Assembly (NCBI RefSeq): GCF_016801865.2
Contig: NC_068938.1
Location: 98,633,925-98,697,924, forward strand
From: Culex pipiens pallens
Taxonomy: Eukaryota; Arthropoda; Insecta; Diptera; Culicidae
Direction: 5' to 3'
DNA length: 64,000 nucleotides
Program-made: the position numbers and the translations under genes
Part shown: piece after piece, positions 20,421 through 31,617 of the stretch
Layout of the letters: every line of letters begins with the position of its first letter
Position numbering within the stretch: position 1 is the stretch's first letter
Notes under the pieces: generated by a model
What the model saw: the letters and a program-made list of their open reading frames with translations, nothing else
The model's database searches: none
Told to the model about the DNA's origin: nothing

Positions 20421-23400
20421 TGGTATTTTCACTCCCTCGGAAATTGAAAGGAAAGGTCAGGATAAAAAATTACGCTTTTTTTCCTTCTGGACTCCGTACT
20501 ATCCAACCCCAGCCAGCAGTTTATCGTACAGCCCGACCATCCGGAAGACTTGGAGGCTTCAACCCTTGAAAAATGCTCAGCACAGGAAAGAAGAAGAAAA
20601 AACTCCTAGAACATCATCACCCTCAGTGGTGAACAGCCCCCCAAGGAAGCACAAGACACCGCACTCGGCATTCGTCATGATTTTCCGAGCATTCGCAAAC
20701 AGATTTTAATTCAATTTCTCTCTCCGTCTATCCGGCCGAGGTCCGGATGTTGGAACTGAGAGGTGTGGCAGAAAAAAAAAACTGGGCTTGAACTCGTTCG
20801 GACGAGGTGGCTGTACGCACTTCAGTTGTGGCTTTTTCCTCCCCACTCTGTGAAAGTGAAGGCTTGCAGACAGCACAAACAAGTGCTTGCGGTTTGACTG
20901 GTTCGGATTTGTACTAAGGGGCTGAAATGGGGGAAAACAAGTGGGATTTCTTTCGAACGGATTCAGTGATGATGTCGAGTGTGTCAAGGAGGAGCGGCCG
21001 GACATTGCGGTGATGCAACCAGATCAGGCGATTAAAACGTCTTTCATTAGGGGAAGATGATAGCAGTGATTCAATCATCAATTGTTCATTTTTCTCAACA
21101 ACTTTGCTGAAAACTGAAGATAAGTTTTCGGCAAGGGAAGTTAGACTGTTATATTGTTTTTTTTTTTTTTGTTTTTCAAGAAAAGGCCAAAGTGATTTTA
21201 TTTATTCTTTTTTATTTGGGTAATTCTAAACCGTTTTAGGAATTGTATCACTTCAACCTCAATTCAAATCAAATATAAATCATTCATTAAAATAAATTCT
21301 TATTCTTATCATTACAGGTGAGAGCATCTTCTGAAAACATCAAAACTGGGTAACTATAACACAAGAAAATATATTAGCCTGAAACTTGTAATACAATACT
21401 TTCAATCTGAAATGACTTCAAAGCAAACTTATTAAAAAGACATAATTTCAGACCATCTGCTTCAAATATCCCAACAATTTTAAAAAACCACCACCCCAAT
21501 CATTATCGTCAAAAGAATTTCCCCCAAAAGTTTCGCATCAATTTCCAAAGTCCCCCGGATAATTGTCCTTCCGCAGAGGGAGTTCAACTTCTTTGCCAAC
21601 TCTCGCGTACGTGCATGGGATTTTGGGGTGTTCTTTTTGATGTGGTAGATGGATGCGAAATTTCTGCAAACTTTTGAAACTTTTACTGATATCGCTACTG
21701 CTGCTGTTTCCCCTCTTCAGAAGTGAGCTCGTCAAAAGTTGCCCACAACGACTTCGAGGAAACAGTTAAGTGAATTATTTTTCTTTAGAAGAATGTTGAG
21801 GGGTGGACGAGTTTTGCGTGGAATGTTTGAAGATTTTGGAACCAAATTCTATGCCCTGGATTTCGGTTGCTGATGCTGCCTTATGAGAGAATGTTTCATT
21901 ATTAAATCACTTTTTTTAGAAAAAAGCCGTCAGAAATATATTTTAAAAGTTATCTTTTATCTTTAAATTAAGATTTTTTAAAAATTATTGTAAATTAATT
22001 TAAATTAATCAAAAACAAATGTTTGAATTGATTTGTAGAAGAACTTAAAGATGTTTATTTAAAAGAGTTTTAAATAAAGTATTCGTTCGCATCTTCTTAA
22101 GGAAAAAGTGCATCCATTACAAATCTCAACTATCTAATCTGGATCCCTCAAAGTTAACATCAAAGGGCTTGAAATGCTTCCCTGCAAACTTATCCTTGTC
22201 AAAATTAGATTTTCCTGCAAATATTTAGTTTCAAAAGTAGGTAACAGTGTACCTTCCACGACACATCATCTTGAGCAAAGTGCAGCACCCAAAAGCAGCA
22301 TAATCTAAAGTGCAGCAATAGCGCAAAAGTTTGCGCTTGAAGCAAAGTTTTCCCCAAACTTTTCTATTGCGCCAAACCGCAAAAGCTTTGCGCTAGGAGA
22401 AATGTTAAGGGAGGAGAAAGTCTCCCCCATTAGCGCAGACGACTTGTCCCCAGCGCACACCCATCCGTTAGTCGCACGTGGCTGGCGAAGAAAATTATAA
22501 ATTATTTCGAAAGTTGATATCTTTTTACGAGGAGACACTTTCGAGAGTCGGAGCAGCCTCTGAAAAACCCAATTTCTGTCATGTTCAGAACGGATTTTTT
22601 GCTGCTGCTGGGTTGTTTTTCGCTGCCAGGAACAAGATTTTAAAGATTTATTCGTCCAAAGTGGGTTTTCCCCGAAAATTATGCTGCCTTAGGACGAGAT
22701 CGTGGGTGGGCGGGAAAAGGGTCCCGCGAAAAACTTCCCACTCGAGTTATGATTATACGAGCCCGTTGGGGCAGGTCCCAACAGCGGCAGGGGTGGGAAA
22801 AACCAGCGAGACAGAGTGAGATTGGGAGAAGAAAAAGAGCACCGAAGAGGCTCGAAACATGGAAAACTTTTCAGCGATAAGGGCTTCTTCGGCGTGGAGT
22901 CATTAGTTTCTGAAACGAGATCCATGTAAGACATGTTGTGTTTTTCATTTTTATGTTGCGTTATTTGTGGCGGCTGTCATGTTCTGCTGCTTTTTAGAGC
23001 TCGAGCTAAAGCACTGTGAGCAAATTATTGTTATTTAAAGTTTATTTATATGAACTTGAATGATCAGTACAGTTTTGTACAGTATGCAGTATAAATGCTT
23101 CAGAAAATTTTTATAATTTTTTTTTTATAAATTATTTTATATCAACCGCACACTTCTCAAAATCTACATTCTCTGAAACACATCTTTAGTTTGGATGTTC
23201 TTAGTACAAAAAAAAACAATTTTTCATTTCATTTATTGGATTGTTTTGAAAAAAAAAAAACATCAGTGCAGTAATTAATCTAAGCTGAGATATGGGATAC
23301 CTTTCAACAGCTGACTTATTCAAATGGGGTAAAAGTTTACTGGTACATGGAAGAACAAATTGAGTAGGGGATGGAGATAAAAAAAATTAAACAAATTTTA

Positions 23401-23814
23401 ACCATCGCTATTTTTTTAATCGCTTAAAGCTTTTGTCCTCGTTCTTTCATAAATTGCATAAAAAATTAGGGAGCGAGACAGACAAATTGCATAAAAAATG
23501 AGGGAGCGAGACATTTTTCTCAAAGTCGTTTCTACGAATTGTTGGAGACTTTTTGGGGTGATGATGTGGATCTAAGGATTTTATGTGACCATGAAGATCG
23601 ATTGAAAAAGAATAGGAAACTTGCAATAATATTAAAGAAGCAAGACTTTTTAATTTTTTGGAACTGTATATATTTGAAACACTGAAAAGTCATTAAAATA
23701 TTCAAAATATTTTTTTCTTTGTAAATAAAATAACTTACCAATTTTTTGTAAGAAGAAATATTTTTAAGAATTAAGAATTTTTTAAGAATTGAAATACTCA
23801 CAAAATCATTACGA
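20421..23814. other. Unassigned DNA; no supported gene
   Basis: Frames of 99-113 codons on both strands (for example 20706-21005 minus and 22478-22819 plus) show low complexity and no domain. A diffuse repeat is present at 22270-22450 (GCGCAAAAG/CAAAGCTTTTGCGC pieces). A duplicated AAATTGCATAAAAAAT-GAGGGAGCGAGACA phrase occurs at about 23451-23516. Confidence 0.5.
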
Positions 23815-24056
23815 AACGAAGTTGACTTTATAGCTGTCGGCCACCATTGCTAGTACCAACCACTAGTGTCTTCCTTTTTATATACAAGGACTTCGCCGCC
23901 CTGGGCTTCTAAGTGTATGAAAGTATGGCACGGAGCGACGGCGCCGAATACCAATATTTACTCACAGAATTTTAGAGCGCCCGCCGCGGGATTCGAACCG
24001 GCGACCTCTGAATTGTGAGTCCAGTGCGCGGTCCGATTGATCCATACGTGCGGGAC
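23815..24056 (-). mobile_element. tRNA-derived SINE with 12-bp target duplication
   Basis: The element is read on the minus strand. A 5' head has A-box-like TGGATCAATCGG and a perfect B box GGTTCGAATCC within ACTCACAATTCAGAGGTCGC. A unique body (GGCGCCGTCGCTCCGTGCCA, TATATAAAAAGGAAGACACT) follows, with a 3' end TATAAAGTCAACTTCG. Identical 12-mers AAATCATTACGA flank it at 23803-23814 and 24057-24068. There is no A tail. The body differs from the Twin-like copies, so this is a second SINE family. Total length 242 bp; non-coding. Confidence 0.9.
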
Positions 24057-24068
24057 AAATCATTACGA

Positions 24069-25755
24069 CAATTAAGAAAACGTTTTTAAAAATAAAATAA
24101 AAACTTTAAAAGTATTTCAGAAGTCGAACTTTTTTTACGGAGCCGCTCGTATTTAAAAACTTGAAAAAATCACAAAAAGATTACGACAGTCAAGAAAAAA
24201 TTGTAAAAAACTTAAGAATCAAAAATAAAAAAAATATAAAAACTTAAATAACAAGTCATAGTCTCAACATTTGAAAGAAAAACGTGTTTTAAAGTGCATT
24301 TTAAACCTGTCCAGTTGTTTTGAAATCATTAGTTTTAAAAATATTCAAGTATTGAAGTGATCTTTTTTTCGTCTGTAATTTTTTTTTTGCGAAGCTGTAC
24401 ATTGAAATTCCACAATAATTGAAAATATTTTTGATCGATCCCGGACATGCAACATATGATTTTAAACGCTGGAAAATGTATTTCTAATTGTTTTCAGTTG
24501 GTTAGACTTCTATTTCCTTTAAAAATTTCGAACCGATTTTAAAGAGGGGCGAAATAAACTTTGAAAAAAATTTGCAACGGCCTTTAAAAAAATAAATTAA
24601 GAACTAAAAAAATACTTAAGAGGTCATATTTTAAAGAATAAATTTATAGGAAGTTTGAAAAAAAACCATAAAAATAGAAATTGTTTTTTTTAAAGAAATT
24701 CTCATGTTTGAAAAAAAAATGGAAAAAATCACTAAAATAAAACGACAATCAAGAATAGGTTGGTTTTGGAATAAAAAAAATGAAAAGTTGCTTTTTATTT
24801 AAAGAACTCCTTATGTTTGAAAGTTGTAATTAGATAACTCGCAATATTATTAAAAACACTAATATTTTTTTCAAGTTTATTTTAGAAGGTTATAATTATT
24901 ATTATTTGTTTCATTGTATCACATTTGACCTTTTGTCCATTCGACCTTTTGTCGCACATCCGTTTTTGAAACACGAGCAAAAAACATATATTTTTCACGG
25001 ATTTATTCAAACATGACCAGTTGTTTGAAATCAAATAGGTTTTCCAATAAATAAATTCTTTTAGTTTATGCATTACATCGAACATGACCAGTTCTTTGGA
25101 AACAAATTGGCTTGAAAAAAATTCTTCGAAGCATGTGCAGTTTTTAAAATTTCTATAACTTTTTTGCAAAATATTATCTGAACAGGTATAGGAGGTAAGA
25201 GAAAGAAGTAATAGAAAGTTGGGTGCTGGAAAAATGTAAAAATGTAAAAAAAGTTGTTCTATAAAGACGATGACGATGATATGGTTTTATAAAAAAACAG
25301 ATGATTTTTTTTACTAATATCTGTAGGTTTTTGATATTCTTAGGAAAATGACCAGTTCTTTGAACTTAATCTTGTTTAATTTCTATGAATTTTTGCATTC
25401 TGTTAATTATAAGCCGTTCTATGAGTTGTTTAAAGAGATGGATTTTATATATTTTTGTGTGTTTTAGCATTTATTCGAGCATTAGGAAAATTTAGACAGC
25501 TTAATCAATATTTTTGGTTTTTTTTTAAATTTGGTTTTTATTTTCAGATGAGCTGTACATGAAAAAACATTCAAAATAATATAATTTTATCTAATAAGTA
25601 TTTTTGTTCTTTGAACATGCTTTAAATTTTGAGAGGGTAATTTTCATTTATATCAGATGATTTTGTTTGTTTAGACATGAGCAGTTCCTTGGAATCAAAT
25701 TTAAGGGTTTTCCGGGATATTATTTAGATTTTTTATTAATCGTTGGCATTTTTTA
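24069..25755. other. Very AT-rich DNA with faint repetition
   Basis: Phrases of the type CATGACCAGTT-TTTGAAATCAAAT recur near 24310, 25013, 25084, 25348 and 25679, suggesting an old decayed tandem or interspersed repeat. The 95-codon minus frame at 24882-25169 is AT-driven. No gene, RNA or clean inverted repeat is seen. Confidence 0.45.
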
Positions 25756-25759
25756 ATTT

Positions 25760-26330
25760 TCGTTTTTCAATTAAGATGAAACGTTGTCCATACATTCCCT
25801 ATGCCAAAAGAAGTAATTTCTGCATCATTAGTTTTATCCATGCAAATCTCCATACAATTTTGAGAGTTGGGAGTTTCGGATCGATTTGGTGTCTTTGGCA
25901 AAGTTGTAAATTAGGACTAGGTACACGAAAAAAAAACGATTTTTTTCACATTTCACCACTAGAAATTTAATTCCCATAATACGTATTTTTTAATTTTCAA
26001 TTTTTTTATATGTATTTGGGAACTAAACAAGACATCCTCTGAGCCTTAGTGCGTAATTTATTTCAATCGTGTTTTTGGAAAACATCGAAAACTTGGAAAT
26101 TTTTTATTTGAAATCATTTTTAAAGCAAAATCGAATTTGCAATTGTTAAGCACTTCACCTTTTTTTTTTTTTTTTGATAAAATATAACTTTTTCAAGTTG
26201 TAGCTTCTTTAAGGAATAATTTTTTGATTTTTATTGGTTTTTTTTTGCATTTTAAAAATACTTCTTAAAAGAAGTAAACACCTGAAAAAAAATCTAAATT
26301 TTTATAATTTGGTCTACACTATGAAATTTT
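25760..26330 (+). repeat. Diverged fragment of element A
   Basis: TTGTCCATACATTCCCTATGCC, CTGCATCATTAGTTTTATCCAT, CGATTTGGTGTCTTTGGCAAAGTTGTA and GCAAAATCGAATTTGCAATT follow the order of 6215-6680 with many changes. It is an old copy, without definable ends. Confidence 0.55.
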
Positions 26331-26418
26331 ATTATCTACTTGCAGACTCGCATGACTTTTGAAAAATATTAGCAACAGCCTTAATTAAAACTTAAATATA
26401 ATAAAAAATAATTAAAGT

Positions 26419-26640
26419 CAGAGTCGGTAGTGTAGTTACTACGTGATTGCTTCTCACCCCAGTTGGTCTGGTTTCAATCCCAGTCGACCCTGGTTGGCAC
26501 CTTCCGTCGTATAGGTAAGTAAATGTCAGTTCCAGCGTGATTTAGAAATTAGGTGTTGAGGTCAGTCCAAGTGATACGAGTCGTCGCCTGGAACTCAGCT
26601 TGCTGGGATTCCTATCTAGTTAGAACATTGCCATTGATTT
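26419..26640 (+). mobile_element. Degenerate tRNA-derived SINE
   Basis: A GTCGGTAGTGTAGTTACTACGTG head and B-box-like GGTTTCAATCCC are followed by GTCGACCCTGG, ACCTTCCGTCG and AAGTAAATGTCAGTTCC, collinear with the copy at 52893. It is eroded, and the 3' limit is approximate. Confidence 0.6.
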
Positions 26641-28738
26641 GTAAAAAACACAAAACAATACAATTTTGTAGCACATCTGATTTCAAAAATGACAGTGTAA
26701 AAATGACCATCTATAGCATTTTTAAACAGCAATTCAAGCTAAATTTCCTGTTGATAAAATCCAATCAATTCCTTAACCACACAATAGCGACCATTCCCGC
26801 AGCCAACACAACAACAGTACCGGAAGGCAGCCGGCTACGGGTCACTTCCTGTCCATCACAAGGTGGGTGGAACCACCTTACCACAATGACCACCGCCCAC
26901 CAACCACATCACAACTCAAGGATCAATACTTGAACTTGTACACGGCTCTCCCGGCAGTGCTGGCCAACAACGTCTGAAGTGTGATGTAATGGCGGAAGGG
27001 TCGTAAAACTGATGGATCTCCCACACGCGGGGGAGGAGGAAGGGTGAAGTCCACCACGGAATCCGTAATTAAATCGTCGGAACTTGGAACGTCCGGCACT
27101 GACCTTGGCGACGAGGACGTTGAAGGGTCGCCACGTGGTTTGCGGGGTGTGAAGAATGTTGTTTACCACTCCTTATCGGACCACCTCCCACAAACGGGGG
27201 GGAAGAGGGTAGGGAAAATTTTATGGTTTACCCCTGAACCACACGGCGGTCCTTCACGAATTGAAATGGGCCAAGGAATCGTCACAATGGGCGGCGACGG
27301 AATTGCGGAAGTGACCACAATCGGGGGGAAACCCGGGAAATGTGCGTGAATTGATCAATCAAACCAACACCGGCGTTTGAGTGGTGGTGTAGGGGAGGGG
27401 GGCGGTTGAAGATTGATGATTGTCGTCTTAATGGCGAGGTGGACACAATTTGGCAAGGTGGTAATTGGGAATTTACGTCAAGGTTTGGCGATTGGGAATT
27501 TGCGCAATTCGTTAACTTATATAAACTTGAAAAAAGCGAAGTTATAACTTATAAGTTTAAATAATATTGAAATGGCAAAAAAAAGTCCCAGTGATTTTTT
27601 AAGGGAACTTGTTATTGTTCAACGAGAAATATAATTCAATTAAATTATTATTGAATATTGAATACCAACAATTCATTGCCAATAAATTGCACTCAATTGG
27701 TTAAAAGTAAATTAAATTTAAATTGCAATCAATTCAATTGCTCGCGTCCAATTTCAAAACACAATTGACCGGAAAGAGTGTGGTCAAAAGGTCGAACCAC
27801 TTTGAGGAACGCAAGCTCGCAAAAAAATCTTCTCTGAACCTCAACTTGACGCAAACATTCCGTTCCTGTGAAAGCTCCCGCACCCACCCCGGCCCTCCCG
27901 CTCGGAAAGTGCCAGTTATTATTAGAGTTGTGCCAGCATGGTCCACCACCGACCCAACCCAGTCAGTTCGAAGCCAAGCTTCGATGTTTGCGTGTTCCGG
28001 TTAAATAACGCGGGCGCAAAAAAAGTTTATTTAATCAGTTTAGAAGTGTACACATTGGCGGGAAGCACACGAGTGTGTGTGTGTACTGTTTAAATACAGC
28101 AAGCGGATTCCACCCTGCGAGAGTGAGGGTGGGGAGGAAAAAGTCGAACCGAGTGTTTCACAATTTCACACAGTTACAATATTATTTACTCCTGATGGTT
28201 GTTCGAGGGCTTTTTTTCGGAAAGAGGGAAATTTGAGGAGGGGAGAGCGGAAACCAGCGGAGTGCTAATTCAAACACGACTTGTAAAAATTGTGTTGGGG
28301 GGAAAAAACAGTAACAGGGAAAAACGTCCTTGCCTCGGAATGGAAATAAGCAAAAGTTTTCAGCATTATTTGCTGGTGCTCAGTTGAATTTCCCGAGTTG
28401 GTACCACAATTATCCTGGAGGCTTTTGTCGAGCACGTGTTTATCGAACCGGGTTTGGATGAGAAAGCGTGTGACGAGAAAAAAGCTCGTCAGGGAAAAAG
28501 GATTTCTGTGTTTAGGTAGTAGTTTAAGCAGTGTATTTTTAGCCGGATAAACAGTCCTACCATGAACTGAAAACTGGTAACGGTGAATTGAACATTGAAA
28601 ATGAATTCGAAAAATTATTGATGTAGGAATGCGAAGAAAAAAAATTAATATCAAATTTTAACGCTGCAAACTGAACATGAAAATTATAAACTTTATAACT
28701 GAACGTGGAATAATATGGAAACAAAGAACTAAAAAAAT
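26641..28738. other. Unassigned DNA; no supported gene
   Basis: It contains GC-richer text at 26790-27450 with overlapping frames on both strands (for example 27044-27349 plus and 26909-27169 minus), none with a recognisable domain. A low-complexity CAATT-rich block follows at 27600-27770, and a short GT microsatellite lies at 28072-28084. Confidence 0.5.
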
Positions 28739-28998
28739 CGATAAAATTATCGTCGATAGTATTATCGTCTGACGATAACGATAATGGTTATCGTAATCGT
28801 CGGTACGATAGCGATAATCTATTGTTATCGTTATCGTTATCGTTATTTCTATAATTCTATCGGCGATAATCTTATCGCCGATAATGAACGATAACTCATT
28901 TTTTAAATCTTTCTAAAATTTATTAATGCATCCATATCTTGTTTAATTTTCAATGACTTAACTTTTTTGAAAATGTAGTAAGTTTCAAAGTATAAATA

Positions 28999-29365
28999 CA
29001 CAGCAAAAAATCCAATGGTAAAATCGCATGCAAAAGCATGCACATCACCTTCGTCAAAAAAGACACTTAATATTACACGCTGCATGTACAATTTTTGCAA
29101 ACACAAAAAAAGTTGCAACCGACGGGATTCAAACCCAGCACCAACAGTAAGGACTGGCGCCTTAGCCCACTCGGCCATCAGACCGATAGAAAGCTGTAAG
29201 GATAAACGCATATATCAGCTTGACATTTCGGTCAGGTAGGTTTCTCATACTGATGGGCTACATATTTCAGGGTGTAATATTACACAGAATTTCATAAAGT
29301 AATGCAAAATTTATTTTACACCGAGGCCTTTTACACGCAGCTGGATTACTACTTTATTTGCTGTG
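28999..29365. mobile_element. TA-target MITE carrying a tRNA-like sequence
   Basis: Short inverted ends CACAGCAAA (28999) and TTTGCTGTG (ending 29365) are flanked by TA on both sides (28997-28998 and 29366-29367). The opposite arm of element Q reads the uninterrupted site (TTTCAAAGTAAAATATGTACTCAAAATTGTT, inverse of 32131-32161, in two pieces), which proves the boundaries. A tRNA-like block lies in the middle on the minus strand. The right third contains GGTGTAATATTACACAG. Confidence 0.85.
29113..29184 (-). other. tRNA-like (class II, Leu/Ser-type) pseudo-tRNA inside the MITE
   Basis: On the minus strand the text GATGGCCGAGTGGGCTAAGG, GCGCCAG and GGTTTGAATCCCGTCGG gives an A box, a D-arm-like region and a B box as in type II tRNAs such as tRNA-Leu. 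The two outer arms do not pair into an acceptor stem, and no variable arm is evident, so it is not a functional tRNA. It may act as an internal pol III promoter or reflect a captured tRNA or SINE. Confidence 0.6.
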
Positions 29366-29389
29366 TATGTACTCAAAATTGTTCACAAT

Positions 29390-30110
29390 ATGGGTATCAA
29401 ACGAAGTGAATTTTTGTATGTTTTTCACTTTATTAAAGTATTTTTATAAAATACAAACAATAATCACAAATTACCGTATCTTTTCGAAAATACCAAAATT
29501 TTCATAAATTGCTATGTGGGTATCAAACGAATTGAAATTTTGTATGCTTTTTCAATTTAATATAGTGTTTATTTTTGGAAAATAAATAAATTTTCACAAA
29601 TTACCATATTTTTTCGGAAATACTCAAATTCTTAAAATATGCAGTATGGGTATCAAACCAAGCGAACTTTTGAATGCTTTTTTCACTGTATTAGAGCTAT
29701 TTTTTTAGAAAATACTCAAATTTTCACAAAATGCCGTGTTTTTTCGAAAAAGTTAAAATTTTCTTAATTGGCAATATGGGTATCAAACGAATTGAAATTT
29801 CGTATGATTTTTGAATTTGTCAGAGTTTTTATTGGAAAATACTAAAATTTTCACAAATTACCGTACTTTTTCGAAAATACTAAAATTTTCTAATTTTGCA
29901 GTATGGGTATCAAACGAAACGAGATTTCGTATGTTTTTTTTTTTTTCACTTTATAAGAGTTTTTTTCACTTTATAAGAGTTTTTTTTTTTGAAAATACTG
30001 CAATTTTCACAAATTACCAATTTTTTTTCGAAAATACTCAAATTTGCAAAATATGCAATATGGGTATCAAACGAAGCAAAAATTTTCATGCTTGATACAT
30101 ACATTCAAAT
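29390..30110 (+). repeat. ~128-bp tandem repeat, left arm of element Q
   Basis: GGGTATCAAACGAA recurs at about 29392, 29518, 29648, 29778, 29905 and 30062, spaced 126-130 bp with one of 157. Each unit also carries GAAAATACTAAAATTTTCACAAATTACCGTA-type text (two adjoining 15-mers). The inverse units (GATACCCATATT) lie at about 30144, 30265, 31640, 31965 and more degraded ones at 31840 and 32070. Confidence 0.85.
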
Positions 30111-30376
30111 TGTGTATGCTTCATACAAAATGTTGCGTCGTTTGATACCCATATTGCAAATCTTGAAAATTTGAATTATTAAAAAAATGCATTTTTTTGT
30201 TTAAATTTTAGTATTTAAAAAAAACTACAATAAAAAATCAAATCAAACAAAATTTCGCTTCGTTTGATACTCATATTGCAAATTTTGAAAATTTGACTGT
30301 TTTCGAAAAATACGGTATTTTGTGAAAATTGTTGTGTTTTGCAAAATTAAGCTTAAATAAAGTGAAAAAAACGTAC

Positions 30377-30714
30377 TGTTGGGTCGCGGACCCTATTATC
30401 GGCGATTATTTATTACCCCCCGTCGCACGGGGGGGTGAGTACGAAAGAGACGTCAGTGGTGGCAACTGACGTCTGCTTGAGTTGTTATTGTTTTGAATGT
30501 TGTTTGTAATATTTGTGAAATATACGTTCTGTTGCGTTTTGACACCCGTTGAGACTGGTCGTCTCATCGGGACCAAGAAAGTCGCCGTGTTTTATTTTGT
30601 AGTACCGTTCTCCCAGTGGTGTCTTCGTCCGCCGTCGTAGTTTCGTTTCGTTTCTTGTTCCGGACGTCCCCGCAGTAATGCACAACGTAGGGGACTGGAC
30701 GATCGGGCCGAAGA
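30377..30714 (+). repeat. 5' LTR
   Basis: It begins TGTTGGG and carries TATTATCGGCGATTATTTATT, a CCCCCCGTCGCACGGGGGGG hairpin and GACGTCAGTGGTGGCAACTG (a GACGTC palindrome echoed in ACTGACGTC), ending near GGGCCGAAGA. It differs from the 3' LTR at only a few sites and one-base indels, which indicates a recent insertion. Confidence 0.85.
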
Positions 30715-30715
30715 T

Positions 30716-30728
30716 TGGTGCCGTGACC
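30716..30728 (+). other. Putative primer-binding site
   Basis: TGGTGCCGTGACC lies directly downstream of the 5' LTR. BEL/Pao elements of insects commonly have TGGTGCCGTGACC-like text in this position. This supports LTR orientation as plus. Confidence 0.65.
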
Positions 30729-31219
30729 AGGATGCGGGGGCTGCGCCGGAACATTTGCTGTTTTGTTTGCTGTCAATGGTAGCGCAAGATGGTTCCAGCG
30801 CCTCTGCAGCAGCTATGATGTAAGGAGTGGAACTTGGTCGCGGAAGTTGGGTAGGACCTGACGGGGACTGGAGTGTTGCTGGCGAAAGGTCACTGGCTGC
30901 TGGTTCCCGGTGTCGGACCTGAGGTAATCCGGCGTTCAAGGCTTGTGCTCGCGAGTCAAGTCTGGGGCCACAGAGCCTTTCCCGCGTACGGTCAAATCGG
31001 ACCCAGGGATGAATTGACCGGAGACAAGGCCGGCAGCTTCCGGACACACAGTGGCTGCCCATTCATCGCTGCTGAAGGTGGAAACCATCGAAGGATGCCT
31101 GTCGCGCAAAAGGAAGATGGCGGTAGCGAAGCAGAGGACATCATGGGGACCGGAGCAGCAACAGCAAGAAGTCGTGCGAAGAAGTAGAGGGTAAAATGTG
31201 CCATTTTAGGGGACCGGTA

Positions 31220-31560
31220 TGTTGGGTCGCGGACCCTATTATCGGCGATTATTTATTACCCCCCGTCGCACGGGGGGGTGAATACGAAAGAGACGTCAGT
31301 GGTGGCAACTGACGTCTGCTTGACTTGTTATTGTTTTGAATGTTGTTTGTAATATTTGTGAAAATATACGTTCTGTTGCGTTTTGACACCCGTTGAGACT
31401 GGTCGTCTCATCGGGACCAAGAAAGTCGCCGTGTTTTATTTTATTGTACCGTCCTCCCAGTGGTGTCTTCGTCCGCCGTCGTAATATTCGTTTCGTTTCT
31501 TGTTCCGGACGTCCCCGCAGTTAATGCACAACGTAGGGGACTGGACGATCGGGCCGAACA
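31220..31560 (+). repeat. 3' LTR
   Basis: It is preceded by a purine-containing AAGTAGAGGGTAAAA stretch, starts TGTTGGGTCGCGG and ends GGGCCGAACA, giving the expected TG...CA termini over 341 bp. It is followed not by the target duplication but by an inverted copy of the LTR start. Confidence 0.85.
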
Positions 31561-31617
31561 TTGTGGTGCGACGGGGGGTAATAAATAATCGCCGATAATA
31601 GGGTCCGCGACCCAACA
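31561..31617 (-). repeat. Extra inverted copy of the LTR start
   Basis: The reverse complement reads TGTTGGGTCGCGGACCC and continues through the same GGCGATTATTTATTACCCCC as the first ~53 bp of each LTR. It lies between the 3' LTR and the CGTAC duplication, so it inserted or formed together with the element. Confidence 0.85.

Larger units (their letters stand above)
30377..31617 (+). mobile_element. Short non-autonomous BEL/Pao-type LTR element
   Basis: The element starts TGTTGGGTCGCGGACCC, ends GGGTCCGCGACCCAACA, and is flanked by CGTAC at 30372-30376 and 31618-31622. Two direct repeats (30377-30714 and 31220-31560) are the LTRs. A primer-binding-like TGGTGCCGTGACC follows the first LTR, as in BEL/Pao elements, and the internal part is only about 505 bp. 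The frames in the internal part (for example 30592-31062 minus) run across LTR borders and show no gag or pol motifs. A 57-bp extra piece, inverse to the LTR start, closes the right end. Confidence 0.85.

Noticed and set aside
23966..24050. Functional tRNA gene on the minus strand
   Set aside because: It is the head of a SINE with 12-bp target duplications and a long non-tRNA body; no proper cloverleaf.
29113..29184. Functional tRNA-Leu or tRNA-Ser gene on the minus strand
   Set aside because: The A and B boxes are good but the ends do not form an acceptor stem and the block lies inside a MITE; treated as tRNA-derived.
30592..31062. 156-codon minus-strand frame as a gag-like gene
   Set aside because: It starts in the interior and crosses into the LTR on the wrong strand for the element, without zinc-knuckle or protease motifs.
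31561..31617. A separate MITE next to the 3' LTR
   Set aside because: Its sequence is the exact inverse of the LTR start, and the CGTAC duplication lies outside it, so it belongs to the LTR element.
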